A stretch of DNA of 64,000 nt from Bartonella birtlesii IBS 325. Its GTDB lineage: Bacteria > Pseudomonadota > Alphaproteobacteria > Rhizobiales > Rhizobiaceae. The notes below the pieces were generated by a model, which saw only the letters and a program-made list of their open reading frames with translations, was not told the DNA's origin and ran no database searches. This document shows, one piece after another, positions 1 to 9,013 of the stretch. Location: the NCBI RefSeq assembly GCF_000273375.1, contig NZ_CM001557.1, positions 1,311,289 through 1,375,288 of the forward strand, given 5' to 3'. The translations under genes and the position numbers were made by a program. Position 1 is the first letter of the stretch. Each line of letters opens with the position of its first letter.

Positions 1-268
1 CGAGCGCAGCAGCAGCATCTGAAAGTTCTCCTATTCCATAATCAAATTCACCTTGGCTACGACCAATGCCACGAAAATTAAAACGTAATGTTGTAAAACC
101 GCGTTGTTGAAACATATAAAAAAGATCATAAACAATTTTATTATTCATGGTGCCCCCAAATTGGGGATGAGGATGCAAAATAATTGCAATTGGTGCATTC
201 CTCTGCTGTGAGGGCTGATAACGCCCTTCAAGCCGACCTACGGGACCATTAAAAATAACTTCTGGCAT
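1..268 (-). CDS. alpha/beta hydrolase, N-terminal part (runs off left edge)
   Basis: The gene starts at an ATG whose first base is 268 and stays open for 89 codons to the window edge. The visible N-terminus carries LHPHPQFGG, followed by FNFRGIGRSQGEFDYG. These are the first strand/oxyanion loop and the second strand of the COG2945-type alpha/beta hydrolase fold seen in small bacterial hydrolases. The nucleophile and the rest of the catalytic triad lie outside the window, so the substrate cannot be inferred. It is divergent from the desulfurase gene at 428; the 159-base gap should hold both promoters. Confidence 0.8.
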   Translation of the reverse strand, partial: MPEVIFNGPVGRLEGRYQPSQQRNAPIAIILHPHPQFGGTMNNKIVYDLFYMFQQRGFTTLRFNFRGIGRSQGEFDYGIGELSDAAAAL

Positions 269-427
269 TAAATGCTCCTTATATATGACAAGCTCTCATT
301 GACCTCAACCGACTTTTACCATAGAATCTCTTAATTGATTACTAGATATTCTTATTTAAGTGCATTTTTCAAGAAAATTGCACTATTTTTTAAAATCAAT
401 TCATCAGATAAATGATTGTGATGTAAA

Positions 428-1573
428 ATGGTTGTAAAACGTCGATATTTTGATCATAATGCAACAACACCGCTCAAAGAAAAAGCGCGGGTAGCATTAG
501 TGGAATCTTTAGAGATATTGGGTAATCCCTCATCGGTTCATGCAGAAGGACGCGCTGCTAAGGCTTTATTACAAAAAGCACGTAGGCAAATCGCTGAAGG
601 TCTTAAAACCAAGCCAGATCATGTTGTATTTACATCTGGTGCAAGTGAGGCTGCAATGACTTTGTTAACACCCTTTTATAATATGGGAAAATCTAAAATT
701 CATTTTTCCCATCTCTATATTGGTGCTACTGAGCATCCATCTGTTGCAGAAGGGGGCCGTTTTCCTCAAGAATTCATCAGTACAATTGCTGTTGATAAAG
801 ATGGGCTTATTCAACAAGATAAATTAATCTCTTTCTTAAAGATTCACGATAAAACAAAAGGGCTTCCTCTTGTTGCTATTCAAGCTGCAAATGGTGAAAC
901 GGGTGTTATTCAACCAATAAAAGAAATAGCTGCTATCGTTCGGGATTCTGGAGGCATTCTGATTGTTGATTTAACGCAATATGTAGACAAAAATTTCGTT
1001 GATATTCATCAGATAGGAGGAGATTTTTTTATACTCTCTGCACACAAAATTGGTGGACCTAAAGGAATTGGGGCTTTTGTTTCAAATGGGAACCTTCTCA
1101 TGCCATATCCTCTTATTATAGGAGGTGGGCAGGAAAAAGGTTTACGTGGAGGAACAGAAGCATTGCCACTTATTGCCGCTTTTGGAGCAGCGATAGCTGA
1201 TTGTTACAGCCAAGAGGAGATAAAAAAGTTAATATTTTTACGCAATAAATTAGAAGATGGACTGCAAAAAATATCTTGTGATATCGAAATTTTTGGAAAA
1301 AGAGTCCAGCGTTTGCCAAACACAACTTATTTCACTATAGAAAATCTAAAAGCTGAAACGATGCAAATTGCTTTTGATTTAGCAGGATTTTCTGTGTCAG
1401 CAGGTTCTGCTTGTTCTTCAGGAAAAGTAAAACAAAGTAAAGTGGTGGAAGCAATGGGTTACGATGTCCCCAACGGAGCTATTCGCATTTCAATAGGACA
1501 GAACACAACGTCTCAAGATATCGATGATTTTTTATTGGTTTTTTCTAAGATTGTCAGTAATAGTAAAAAATGA
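428..1573 (+). CDS. cysteine desulfurase, NifS/IscS-like
   Basis: A PLP-dependent class V aminotransferase-fold enzyme of 381 residues, expected to remove sulfur from cysteine as an enzyme-bound persulfide for Fe-S assembly. Visible motifs are the N-terminal FDHNATTP, the Schiff-base lysine in LSAHKIGGPKG (about residue 205) and the active-site cysteine loop SAGSACSSGK near residue 330. The long flexible cysteine loop fits group I (NifS/IscS) rather than SufS. It lies 162 bases upstream of sufB on the same strand and is probably part of the same iron-sulfur module, which also encodes a second desulfurase (SufS). The start is the first ATG in frame; no strong ribosome binding site is visible. 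Confidence 0.92.
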   Translation: MVVKRRYFDHNATTPLKEKARVALVESLEILGNPSSVHAEGRAAKALLQKARRQIAEGLKTKPDHVVFTSGASEAAMTLLTPFYNMGKSKIHFSHLYIGATEHPSVAEGGRFPQEFISTIAVDKDGLIQQDKLISFLKIHDKTKGLPLVAIQAANGETGVIQPIKEIAAIVRDSGGILIVDLTQYVDKNFVDIHQIGGDFFILSAHKIGGPKGIGAFVSNGNLLMPYPLIIGGGQEKGLRGGTEALPLIAAFGAAIADCYSQEEIKKLIFLRNKLEDGLQKISCDIEIFGKRVQRLPNTTYFTIENLKAETMQIAFDLAGFSVSAGSACSSGKVKQSKVVEAMGYDVPNGAIRISIGQNTTSQDIDDFLLVFSKIVSNSKK

Positions 1574-1735
1574 AATTTATTATTTTAAAATTTAAAATTG
1601 TTTTAAAAATAAAATAAGCTTGATTGAAATTTTCCTACTTTACATATAATTTAGAGAGTAAATTGCTGCTTTATCTTGTAACAAACAAGACTTTTAATCA
1701 CCGGTTCTTGACACCGGAAAGAATGGAGAAAGCTG

Positions 1736-3247
1736 ATGCCAGCAGTGCAGGAAACAATACACCAGGTACGCAAAATAGATGTTGATCAATATAAATACGG
1801 TTTTGAAACCAATATTGAAACAGATAAAGCTCCAAAGGGTTTAAATGAAGATATTATAAGATTTATTTCTGCCAAAAAAGGTGAACCTGAATGGATGTTT
1901 ACATGGCGTTTGCAAGCTTTCCGCCGTTGGTTAACAATGCAAGAGCCAAATTGGGCACGTATTAAATACCCCAAAATTGATTTTCAAGAGCTCCATTATT
2001 ACGCTGCTCCTAAAAATCACACAGGACCAAAATCTTTAGACGAAGTAGATCCTGAATTATTGGCAACCTATGAAAAACTTGGCATTCCTCTTAAGGAGCA
2101 AGAAATTTTGGCAGGAGTAAGGAAACAATCTGATCCCTCTACTTTTGATGATAATATTTATACATCAGGACAAGTAGCTATTGATGCGGTTTTTGATTCT
2201 GTTTCCGTTGTGACTACATTTAAAAAAGAGTTAGCACGTTCCGGCGTTATTTTTTGCTCTATTTCAGAAGCAATTATAGAACATTCTGATCTTATTAAGG
2301 AGTATTTAGGAGCAGTTGTACCAGCGGGTGATAATTATTATGCTGCCTTAAATGCAGCTGTTTTTACAGATGGTTCATTTGTTTATATCCCCAAAGGGAT
2401 TCGCTGTCCTATGGAGCTTTCAACTTATTTTAGGATTAATGAGCGTAATACAGGTCAATTTGAACGAACATTGATTATAGCAGACGAAGATTCTTACGTC
2501 TCTTATCTTGAAGGCTGCACCGCACCTCAACGCGATGAAAATCAACTTCATGCTGCTGTTGTTGAGCTCGTGGCCCTCAAAAATGCAGAAATTAAATATT
2601 CCACGGTACAAAATTGGTATCCTGGTGACAAAGAAGGTAAGGGCGGTATTTATAATTTTGTTACAAAACGTGGAGATTGTCGGGGCGATAATTCTAAAAT
2701 TTCATGGACACAAGTTGAAACTGGTTCTGCGATTACTTGGAAATATCCATCTTGTTTACTCCGTGGTGACAACTCGCGTGGTGAGTTCTACTCTATTGCG
2801 ATTGCAAATGGTTATCAGCAGATTGACTCTGGTACAAAAATGATTCATTTGGGAAAAAATACATCAAGTCGTATTGTTTCTAAAGGTATTTCTGCTGGTT
2901 TTTCAAATAACACATATCGTGGGCAAGTTACAGCGCATCGAAAAGCTCAGAATGCGCGTAATTTTACGCAATGTGATAGCTTATTAATTGGTAATAACTG
3001 TGGTGCCCATACAGTGCCTTATATTGAAGCAAAAAATGCGACAGCACAATTTGAACATGAAGCGACAACATCAAAAATTTCTGATGATCAGCTTTTTTAT
3101 GTCATGCAGCGGGGAATTCCTGAAGAAGAAGCAATAGCGTTAATTGTGAATGGTTTTGTAAAAGAAGTTATTCAGAAACTTCCAATGGAATTTGCTGTTG
3201 AAGCACAAAAACTCATTGGTATTAGCCTCGAAGGTAGCGTTGGATAA
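1736..3247 (+). CDS. sufB: Fe-S cluster assembly scaffold SufB
   Basis: A 503-residue SufB, the usual length for alphaproteobacteria. SufB pairs with SufD on the SufC ATPase to form the scaffold on which nascent Fe-S clusters are built in the cytoplasm. Features typical of the family include [18 protein letters not shown] in the middle of the protein, the segment ending in SYLEGCTAP, and a C-terminal core with [19 protein letters not shown] and [20 protein letters not shown]. The ATG at 1736 has a clear GGAG ribosome binding site at 1725-1728. It is separated from sufC by 158 bases, a wider gap than elsewhere in the operon. Confidence 0.97.
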   Translation: MPAVQETIHQVRKIDVDQYKYGFETNIETDKAPKGLNEDIIRFISAKKGEPEWMFTWRLQAFRRWLTMQEPNWARIKYPKIDFQELHYYAAPKNHTGPKSLDEVDPELLATYEKLGIPLKEQEILAGVRKQSDPSTFDDNIYTSGQVAIDAVFDSVSVVTTFKKELARSGVIFCSISEAIIEHSDLIKEYLGAVVPAGDNYYAALNAAVFTDGSFVYIPKGIRCPMELSTYFRINERNTGQFERTLIIADEDSYVSYLEGCTAPQRDENQLHAAVVELVALKNAEIKYSTVQNWYPGDKEGKGGIYNFVTKRGDCRGDNSKISWTQVETGSAITWKYPSCLLRGDNSRGEFYSIAIANGYQQIDSGTKMIHLGKNTSSRIVSKGISAGFSNNTYRGQVTAHRKAQNARNFTQCDSLLIGNNCGAHTVPYIEAKNATAQFEHEATTSKISDDQLFYVMQRGIPEEEAIALIVNGFVKEVIQKLPMEFAVEAQKLIGISLEGSVG

Positions 3248-3363
3248 TTTTATTTATGAGATAAAGAGAAAATTTAATGCAAAAGAACTATAATAGTAGC
3301 AAACAATGAGCTGTATATTAATTTATAGAAAAAATTGATATAAAAGCAAGGCGAAAGCGTATC

Positions 3364-3382
3364 GTTATCTGAAAAAGATAAC
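3364..3382 (+). promoter_or_regulatory. small hairpin upstream of sufC
   Basis: A perfect 7-bp inverted repeat (GTTATCT / AGATAAC, loop GAAAA) lies 23 bases before the sufC start in the unusually long sufB-sufC spacer. It has no U-tract, so it is not a classical terminator. An mRNA-stability or translation-modulating hairpin is possible. This is inference from structure only. Confidence 0.3.
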
Positions 3383-3405
3383 AACAGCCAGAACAGGATT
3401 AAATT

Positions 3406-4161
3406 ATGTTAGAGATAAAAAATTTACGTGCCCGGATTGTTGGGACCGATACAGAAGTTATTCGCGGTTTAAGTTTGACGATTCAAGATGGTGAAGTTGC
3501 TGCTATTATGGGACAAAATGGAGCTGGAAAATCGACTTTGTCTTATTTGCTTGCTGGTCATAATGATTATGAAGTGATAGAAGGTGATATCCTTTATAAT
3601 GAACAATCACTGTTAGAAATGGATCCAGCAGAACGCGCCGCATATGGTATTTTTCTTGCATTTCAATATCCAATGGAAATACCTGGAGTGGCAACGATGG
3701 AGTTTTTAAAAGTTGCGATGAATTCTCAACGTAAAGTGCGCGGTGATAAAGAACTTAAGATTCCTGAGTTTATAAAACGTGTTAAAGAAATTTCTTCGGA
3801 ACTTGATATAGATATGAATATGCTCAAACGTCCCTTAAATGTAGGTTTTTCAGGTGGAGAAAAAAAGCGCGCTGAAATTTTACAAATGGCACTTCTTGAA
3901 CCTAAACTTTGCATTTTAGATGAAACAGATTCTGGTCTAGACATTGATGCACTAAAAATTGTTGCTGATGGTGTTAATAAACTTCGGGATTCAAAGCGTT
4001 CATTTTTGGTAATTACCCATTACCAACGCCTTCTTAATTATATTATCCCTGATACAGTACATGTTCTTTATAAAGGGCGCATTATTAAAAGCGGAGATAA
4101 ATCATTAGCGCTTTATTTGGAACAAAATGGATATACTAATCTTATTAGTGAAGCGGCTTAA
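3406..4161 (+). CDS. sufC: Fe-S cluster assembly ATPase SufC
   Basis: An ABC-type ATPase of 251 residues that powers the SufBCD scaffold complex. It has a Walker A motif GQNGAGKST, the Q-loop FQYPMEIPGV, the signature FSGGEKKR and a Walker B/D-loop LCILDETDSGLDIDAL, all in normal order. The DETDSGLD form is characteristic of SufC as opposed to transport ABC proteins. The start ATG at 3406 gives the canonical MLEIKNL N-terminus. The next gene, sufD, begins 5 to 11 bases after the stop, indicating co-translation. Confidence 0.97.
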   Translation: MLEIKNLRARIVGTDTEVIRGLSLTIQDGEVAAIMGQNGAGKSTLSYLLAGHNDYEVIEGDILYNEQSLLEMDPAERAAYGIFLAFQYPMEIPGVATMEFLKVAMNSQRKVRGDKELKIPEFIKRVKEISSELDIDMNMLKRPLNVGFSGGEKKRAEILQMALLEPKLCILDETDSGLDIDALKIVADGVNKLRDSKRSFLVITHYQRLLNYIIPDTVHVLYKGRIIKSGDKSLALYLEQNGYTNLISEAA

Positions 4162-4172
4162 GGTCATTGAAT

Positions 4173-5438
4173 ATGAACGCACAGAAAGAATTATTAGAGG
4201 TTGAAAAAGATATACTCAATAATTTTAATCAATATATCAAGAACTTACCCGGCGATGAGACTGTGCAGGTAATTCGCAAAAAAGCTATTGAACTGTTTCA
4301 AACCACACGACTTCCTTCACGTAAAATTGAAAATTGGCACTACACTAATCTGCGTACATTATTGAAATCTGTTAGTGATTTTTCAGAAGTAAATGATGAA
4401 GAACAATTGGTTGATACATTGTTTTCAGAGGGCGCCATTTTTTCTATTAAAAATGGAAAGACCGATAAAAAGTCAAAGATCATAAATGTTGCAACAAGAC
4501 AATTTGCGGATGCATTAAAAGAAAATTCTATACAAATAGACCAACTCATTGCTCGAGAAGACTTTATTGGGCAAATAAATACGGCTTTTGTTACAGATGG
4601 ATGGCTTTTTCACATTCCTGAAAATACAAAGTTAACTGTTCCTATAGAATTACAAAATATTCAAATGGGTGGGCAATCTCATATTTTTTCAAACATAAAA
4701 GTTGATAAAAATAGTCAAGTTGTGTTTGTTGAACATCAAATTGGCAATGATAAAGATACCTTTGTCAGTTCGATATTTTCTTTAGATATCGCCGCTTATA
4801 GTGATATTACATGGATAATTATTCGAAATCGTGGTTTCAGTTCTACACAGTTCGGCCGATTTCAAGCGGTTCTTGGTCAAGGAGCTAAATTATCGCTTTA
4901 TGTGGTTAATATAGGTAGTCAACTTAATCGACAAGAAATTGATATTGAATTACAGGGAAAAGAGGCTGATTTTCAATTACGAGCAATAAATTTGCTATCT
5001 GGGCAAACGCATAACGATCTTACAATGAACGTTCGTCATGTTGAAGAAAAATCAACCTCAACCGAAATTATACGCAATGTGGTTACAGATAAAGCAGTTG
5101 GTGTTTTTCAAGGAATAATACGCGTTTCTCAAAAAGCGCAAAAAACAGATGCGCGCATGGCTTGTAATAGTCTTATTCTTTCAGATGATGCAGAATTTAA
5201 TGCAAAACCTGAATTAGAAATTTTTGCTGATGATGTTGTATGTGGTCATGGTGCGACAGTTGCCAATATTAATCATGATCATCTCTTTTATCTCATGGCG
5301 CGCGGCATCCCTTTTAAAGCAGCTTGCGCACTTTTAATTAAAGGATTTGTCTTCGAGCTTATTGAAGATATGAAGCAGAATAATATTCAAACTATTTTGA
5401 GGAATATTATTAGTATGTGGTTAGAAAAAAATGTTTAA
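4173..5438 (+). CDS. sufD: Fe-S cluster assembly protein SufD
   Basis: SufD, the SufB paralogue that completes the SufBC2D scaffold and contributes to iron acquisition. It is 421 residues from the ATG at 4173; a TTG six bases earlier is also possible, but the AAGG at 4160-4163 is better spaced for the ATG. The N-terminal helical region contains LPSRKIENWHYTNLRTLL, and the C-terminal core has DARMACNSLILSDDAEFNAK and CGHGATVANINHDHLFYLMA, matching the conserved beta-helix end of SufB/SufD proteins with its Cys and His. It is the fourth gene of the suf operon, with sufS following at once. Confidence 0.95.
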   Translation: MNAQKELLEVEKDILNNFNQYIKNLPGDETVQVIRKKAIELFQTTRLPSRKIENWHYTNLRTLLKSVSDFSEVNDEEQLVDTLFSEGAIFSIKNGKTDKKSKIINVATRQFADALKENSIQIDQLIAREDFIGQINTAFVTDGWLFHIPENTKLTVPIELQNIQMGGQSHIFSNIKVDKNSQVVFVEHQIGNDKDTFVSSIFSLDIAAYSDITWIIIRNRGFSSTQFGRFQAVLGQGAKLSLYVVNIGSQLNRQEIDIELQGKEADFQLRAINLLSGQTHNDLTMNVRHVEEKSTSTEIIRNVVTDKAVGVFQGIIRVSQKAQKTDARMACNSLILSDDAEFNAKPELEIFADDVVCGHGATVANINHDHLFYLMARGIPFKAACALLIKGFVFELIEDMKQNNIQTILRNIISMWLEKNV

Positions 5439-5446
5439 GGTACAAA

Positions 5447-6691
5447 ATGGAAAATGACGTACAAACATTAAATTATGATGTAGAAGCAATTCGGCATGAT
5501 TTTCCTCTTTTGCACCATAGTGTTTATGGCAAGCGATTGGCTTATCTTGATAGTGGTGCATCTGCTCAAAAGCCGCAATCTGTGCTTGATACAATGAATA
5601 ATTTCTATCAATCTCGTTATGCAAATGTGCATCGAGGAATGCATTTTTTATCGAATGCAGCAACACAATCTTATGAAGATGCTCGCGAAACAGTTCGTGA
5701 TTTTTTAAATGCTCAAAAAGTGAAAGAAATTGTTTTTACAAAAAGTGCGACAGAGGCTATTAACACCGTTGCTTATGGTTGGGGGATGCCCAAATTGAAT
5801 GAAGGTGATGAAATTGTTCTCACCATTATGGAGCATCACTCAAATATTATTCCTTGGCATTTTATTCGTGAACGAAAAGGCGTTAAGCTTGTTTTTGTGC
5901 CAGTTGATGAAGATGGTATTTTACATATCGAAGATTTTCAAAAGGCTTTAAATGATAGAACAAAACTTGTTAGTATTACACATATGTCTAATATACTGGG
6001 GACTATGCCCTCTGTTAAAAAAGTTATTAAGCTATCGCACCAAAATTCTATTCCTGTTCTTGTTGATGGTTCTCAAGGGGCTGTACATTTGACAGTTGAT
6101 GTCCAAGACCTTGATTGCGACTGGTATGTTTTTACGGGTCATAAGCTTTATGGTCCTACAGGTATTGGCGTTCTTTATGGTAAGGAATATAGACTAGAAG
6201 AGATGTATCCTTTTCAAGGGGGAGGGGAGATGATTGAGGATGTAACTGTTAATGAGGTTGTTTACAATTCTCCCCCTTATCGTTTTGAAGCGGGCACTCC
6301 TCCTATAGCCGAAGCTATTGGATTGGCAGCTGCTATTGATTATATACAGAAAAAAGATAGAAATGCTATTCATGCACATGAAACAGCACTTTTATCCTAT
6401 GCACATGAAAGACTTGAAACGATTAAGTCATTACGTATTTACGGATGTTCTCCTCATAAAGGTGCTATTATATCTTTTGAAATAGAAGGCATTCATGCCC
6501 ATGATATTGCTATGTTTATTGATCGACAAGGTGTTGCTATACGTGCCGGGACACATTGTGCACAACCTTTATTACAGCATTTTGGTTTGACATCTGCTTG
6601 TCGTGCATCACTAGCCATGTATAGTAATCATGAAGACATCGACCAATTGGTAGAAGCATTAGAAAAAGCAAGGACATTTTTTAATGGCTAA
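5447..6691 (+). CDS. sufS: cysteine desulfurase SufS
   Basis: Group II cysteine desulfurase of 414 residues. The PLP lysine is in FTGHKLYGPTG and the catalytic cysteine in RAGTHCAQPLL near the C-terminus, the short-loop form typical of SufS. The ATG at 5447 is preferred over an in-frame GTG at 5417 that lies inside sufD, because AAGG at 5437-5440 fits the ATG. No sufE-like activator is encoded next to it; the partner is presumably elsewhere or the neighbouring sufT-like gene supports maturation. Its stop overlaps the next start. Confidence 0.96.
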   Translation: MENDVQTLNYDVEAIRHDFPLLHHSVYGKRLAYLDSGASAQKPQSVLDTMNNFYQSRYANVHRGMHFLSNAATQSYEDARETVRDFLNAQKVKEIVFTKSATEAINTVAYGWGMPKLNEGDEIVLTIMEHHSNIIPWHFIRERKGVKLVFVPVDEDGILHIEDFQKALNDRTKLVSITHMSNILGTMPSVKKVIKLSHQNSIPVLVDGSQGAVHLTVDVQDLDCDWYVFTGHKLYGPTGIGVLYGKEYRLEEMYPFQGGGEMIEDVTVNEVVYNSPPYRFEAGTPPIAEAIGLAAAIDYIQKKDRNAIHAHETALLSYAHERLETIKSLRIYGCSPHKGAIISFEIEGIHAHDIAMFIDRQGVAIRAGTHCAQPLLQHFGLTSACRASLAMYSNHEDIDQLVEALEKARTFFNG

Positions 6692-7085
6692 AACAATTGA
6701 AGAGCATCATTCTACAGAAGCTGTAGAAACTGTAAGTGAAAATGAAAAATCTTACATATCGGCAATTCCAGCAGATGAAATTGATCGTATGACAAATGAT
6801 ATCATTTCTGCTCTCAAAACAGTTTATGATCCGGAGATTCCTGCTGATATTTATGAGCTAGGATTGATTTATCGTATTGATATTGAAGATGATCGTTCAG
6901 TAAAAATTGAAATGACACTTACAGCACCGGGATGTCCTGTTGCCGGCGAAATGCCGAGTTGGGTAGAAAATGCTGTAAGCGCAGTTGAAGGTGTTTCACA
7001 TGTTGAAGTCACCATGACGTTTGATCCACCATGGACACCTGATTGTATGTCAGAAGAAGCGCAAATTGCTGTCGGATGGTACTAG
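6684..7085 (+). CDS. SUF system maturation protein, SufT-like (DUF59/MIP18 family)
   Basis: A 133-residue MIP18-family (DUF59) protein, the class usually encoded at the end of suf operons and implicated in Fe-S protein maturation. Conserved features are DPEIPADIYELGLIYRI, the TLTAPGCPVAGEMP loop with its conserved cysteine, and TFDPPWTPDCMSEEAQ at the end. The first 30 residues are a poorly conserved acidic leader. Its ATG overlaps the sufS stop by eight bases, so translational coupling is likely. It appears to be the last gene of the operon: no sufA/iscA-type carrier follows, and the next gene is on the opposite strand. Confidence 0.9.
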   Translation: MAKTIEEHHSTEAVETVSENEKSYISAIPADEIDRMTNDIISALKTVYDPEIPADIYELGLIYRIDIEDDRSVKIEMTLTAPGCPVAGEMPSWVENAVSAVEGVSHVEVTMTFDPPWTPDCMSEEAQIAVGWY

Positions 7086-7113
7086 AATTTCGTAACTTAT
7101 TGTGATGTTAGCT

Positions 7114-7662
7114 TTATTCTTCTATAATACCACACGCTAAACGCGCACCACCTCCGCCAAGTGGTAATGGCTTATCTGATTGATTATCTCCCCCTATATG
7201 AATTATTAATGAGTGCCCCGTAATTTCTGAAAGCTTTTTAATTCTTGGAGCAAGAACACTCATTGTTGAATTGCCCTTATCATCGACGTAAAGTACAGGT
7301 AAGTCACCAAAGTGCCCATTCATATTATAAGGCCCAAGATGTTTATAGGTATGGTTTGGATCATAGTGTCCACCTGCACCACCGCCAATTATACCATCTT
7401 TCGTATCACATGAAGGATTCTCATGTATATGAAAACCGTGCAAACCTTCCGGTAAGGTAGACAAATTTGGCGTAAAAACCAGGCCATATGCGTTTTCTTC
7501 AATTTTAATTGTGCCAATAGATTTCTTTATATTGTTCTTTTCTAGTTCATAAACTTTTACTTGCATAGATTTTGCTAATACAGTATTGTTAAAAGTAAAA
7601 AATGTTATTGAAGCTAATAATAGAATTAAAATTTTATTTATACAGTATATTTTTGTAGTCAT
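7114..7662 (-). CDS. sodC: periplasmic Cu/Zn superoxide dismutase
   Basis: A 182-residue SodC with an N-terminal signal peptide (hydrophobic stretch LILLLASITFFTF, probable cleavage after VLA). Copper and zinc ligands are visible in GFHIHENPSC, in GAGGHYDPNHTYKHLGP and in the C-terminal SLIIHIGGDN. The conserved cysteine pair (ENPSC and RLACGII) can form the structural disulfide, and GGGGARLACGI is the usual C-terminal signature. It should dismutate superoxide in the periplasm. It is convergent with the suf operon, with only 28 bases between the stops. Confidence 0.96.
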   Translation of the reverse strand: MTTKIYCINKILILLLASITFFTFNNTVLAKSMQVKVYELEKNNIKKSIGTIKIEENAYGLVFTPNLSTLPEGLHGFHIHENPSCDTKDGIIGGGAGGHYDPNHTYKHLGPYNMNGHFGDLPVLYVDDKGNSTMSVLAPRIKKLSEITGHSLIIHIGGDNQSDKPLPLGGGGARLACGIIEE

Positions 7663-8024
7663 TTTAATTAACTCTCACAAATTGAAAAATATTTATTGTA
7701 GTAATTTTTATCTTAAGTATAAAACTAAATCTATACTTTATAATATAGCTCTTTTACATTCTAATAATTGTTCTATTCTCTTAAGTAAAAAATTAAGTTC
7801 AAAATAAATCTTTTTATACATTTTAAAATATCTAAAATGATCTCTCCTATCTTTCATAATGCAGCTTTTATAAATTGATAGTTATGTTTCACTTACATTT
7901 CTTCAAGAGATATTTCTAAAAAAGTGGAGATTCTTTTAAGGTTTTATAAGAAATTAAGTAAGTAACTTTAATACCTTATCCAGCACTTAGCTATAATATA
8001 ACGTAATTTCTTTATAAGGAATAA
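7663..8024. other. intergenic, no gene recognised
   Basis: This is 362 bases of very AT-rich DNA between the sodC start and the end of the small membrane-protein gene. It should include the sodC promoter. No ORF with coding character, RNA gene or convincing repeat was seen. Confidence 0.6.
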
Positions 8025-8351
8025 TTATCGTGATGTGTATAAATTTCCTATAAAAATACAAAATGTACCGATAAAAATACCCGTTATTGATCCTATCATT
8101 GCACCAACTATTATTCCGATGGAAAATGCTATGCTTATACCCATTGTGACAATTGGACCAAATCCTGGTAGAGCAATATAACCATAAGTTGCAAGAATTG
8201 CTGTGATCGCTCCTGATATACTGCCATTTAAACTTCCGATAAAAGCTGACTCTTTAATAGAATGAAAGACTTTTTTTAAAAAAGTTCTTTCACAGTTATT
8301 AGAAGCAATATCACTACAGGTTTTAAAATCAATCACATTTTTTTCTTTCAT
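8025..8351 (-). CDS. small hypothetical membrane protein, glycine-rich
   Basis: About 108 residues from the ATG at 8351; an upstream ATG at 8393 would overlap the preceding gene much more. The family is not recognised. The C-terminal two thirds is two long hydrophobic Gly/Ala/Ile-rich segments (FIGSLNGSISGAITAILA and VGAMIGSITGIFIG) split by ALPGFGPIVTMG, giving a glycine-zipper-like pattern seen in membrane-inserting small proteins. A short Cys-containing, charged N-terminus precedes them. It overlaps the end of the gene at 8329-8673, so the two are probably one transcript. The function is unknown. Confidence 0.55.
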   Translation of the reverse strand: MKEKNVIDFKTCSDIASNNCERTFLKKVFHSIKESAFIGSLNGSISGAITAILATYGYIALPGFGPIVTMGISIAFSIGIIVGAMIGSITGIFIGTFCIFIGNLYTSR

Positions 8352-8673
8352 TTTGAACACTAACTGTTCCAGAATAATCAACAGATATGACAAAATAACA
8401 CTTTTTAAATTCTACTAAAGCACGCCAAATACCTTTATCGTCTAAACGCAATCGTTTAATATTGGTAAAACCATTTTGCATGAAGCAGTTTCTAATTTGT
8501 GAAGCAGTAAACGAATTTTGTCCTGGTTTAGTAATGTCTTTAGTAAAGCTATATGCAAAAGCCTTACAATAGGGAGCATAAAAAACTTTACTTATTGAAG
8601 CCGTAACTATAGATGAGAGACATATAATAATCATAAAAAAAATACTTGAGTTTAAAATTTTACTTAATCTCAT
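8329..8673 (-). CDS. small secreted hypothetical protein
   Basis: A 114-residue protein with an N-terminal hydrophobic signal or anchor (FFMIIICLSSIVTASIS), followed by a soluble domain with four cysteines (APYCKAF, IRNCFMQ, FKKCYFV and the C-terminal KKCD). The pattern FTASQIRNCFMQNGFTN then KGIWRALVEFKKCYFVISVDYSG resembles small periplasmic PepSY-like or single-strand sheet domains, but I cannot assign a family. It is the first gene of a two-gene unit with the glycine-rich membrane protein. Probably lineage-specific. Confidence 0.55.
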   Translation of the reverse strand: MRLSKILNSSIFFMIIICLSSIVTASISKVFYAPYCKAFAYSFTKDITKPGQNSFTASQIRNCFMQNGFTNIKRLRLDDKGIWRALVEFKKCYFVISVDYSGTVSVQNERKKCD

Positions 8674-9013
8674 CTTATTGCCATCTGTTAAAATACTAAT
8701 TCATTAACTTTTGTATTGTTAACTGGTTCCCAAGGCTATAAGCATTTGAGATATTATAGTTAACGAAGGCATGATGAATTAAAATTTTTTCTCTTTTATT
8801 TTTCTTAAGTGGCAAGATACGATTAGCCAAAATATCTTATCGTTAGATTTTATAAGATCTCTTAAATATATTAATCTCATTTTTTCTATTATTTTTATAA
8901 ATATGTTTCGCTTTTGATATTTATGCATCTATAAGAAAAACAGCTTTTAAACATCTTTTTTCAGCTGAACCCCGTTATTTTAATCTCTATCAATATCATC
9001 TATTTTTACTATA
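8674..9013. other. intergenic, no gene recognised
   Basis: This is 340 bases of AT-rich sequence between the small secreted-protein gene and the end of the ubiH-like gene. Nothing is recognised beyond the likely promoter of the genes to the left. Confidence 0.6.

Noticed and set aside
2508..2843. Plus-strand ORF of 111 residues inside sufB
   Set aside because: It is a +1 frame shadow of the well-supported sufB gene.
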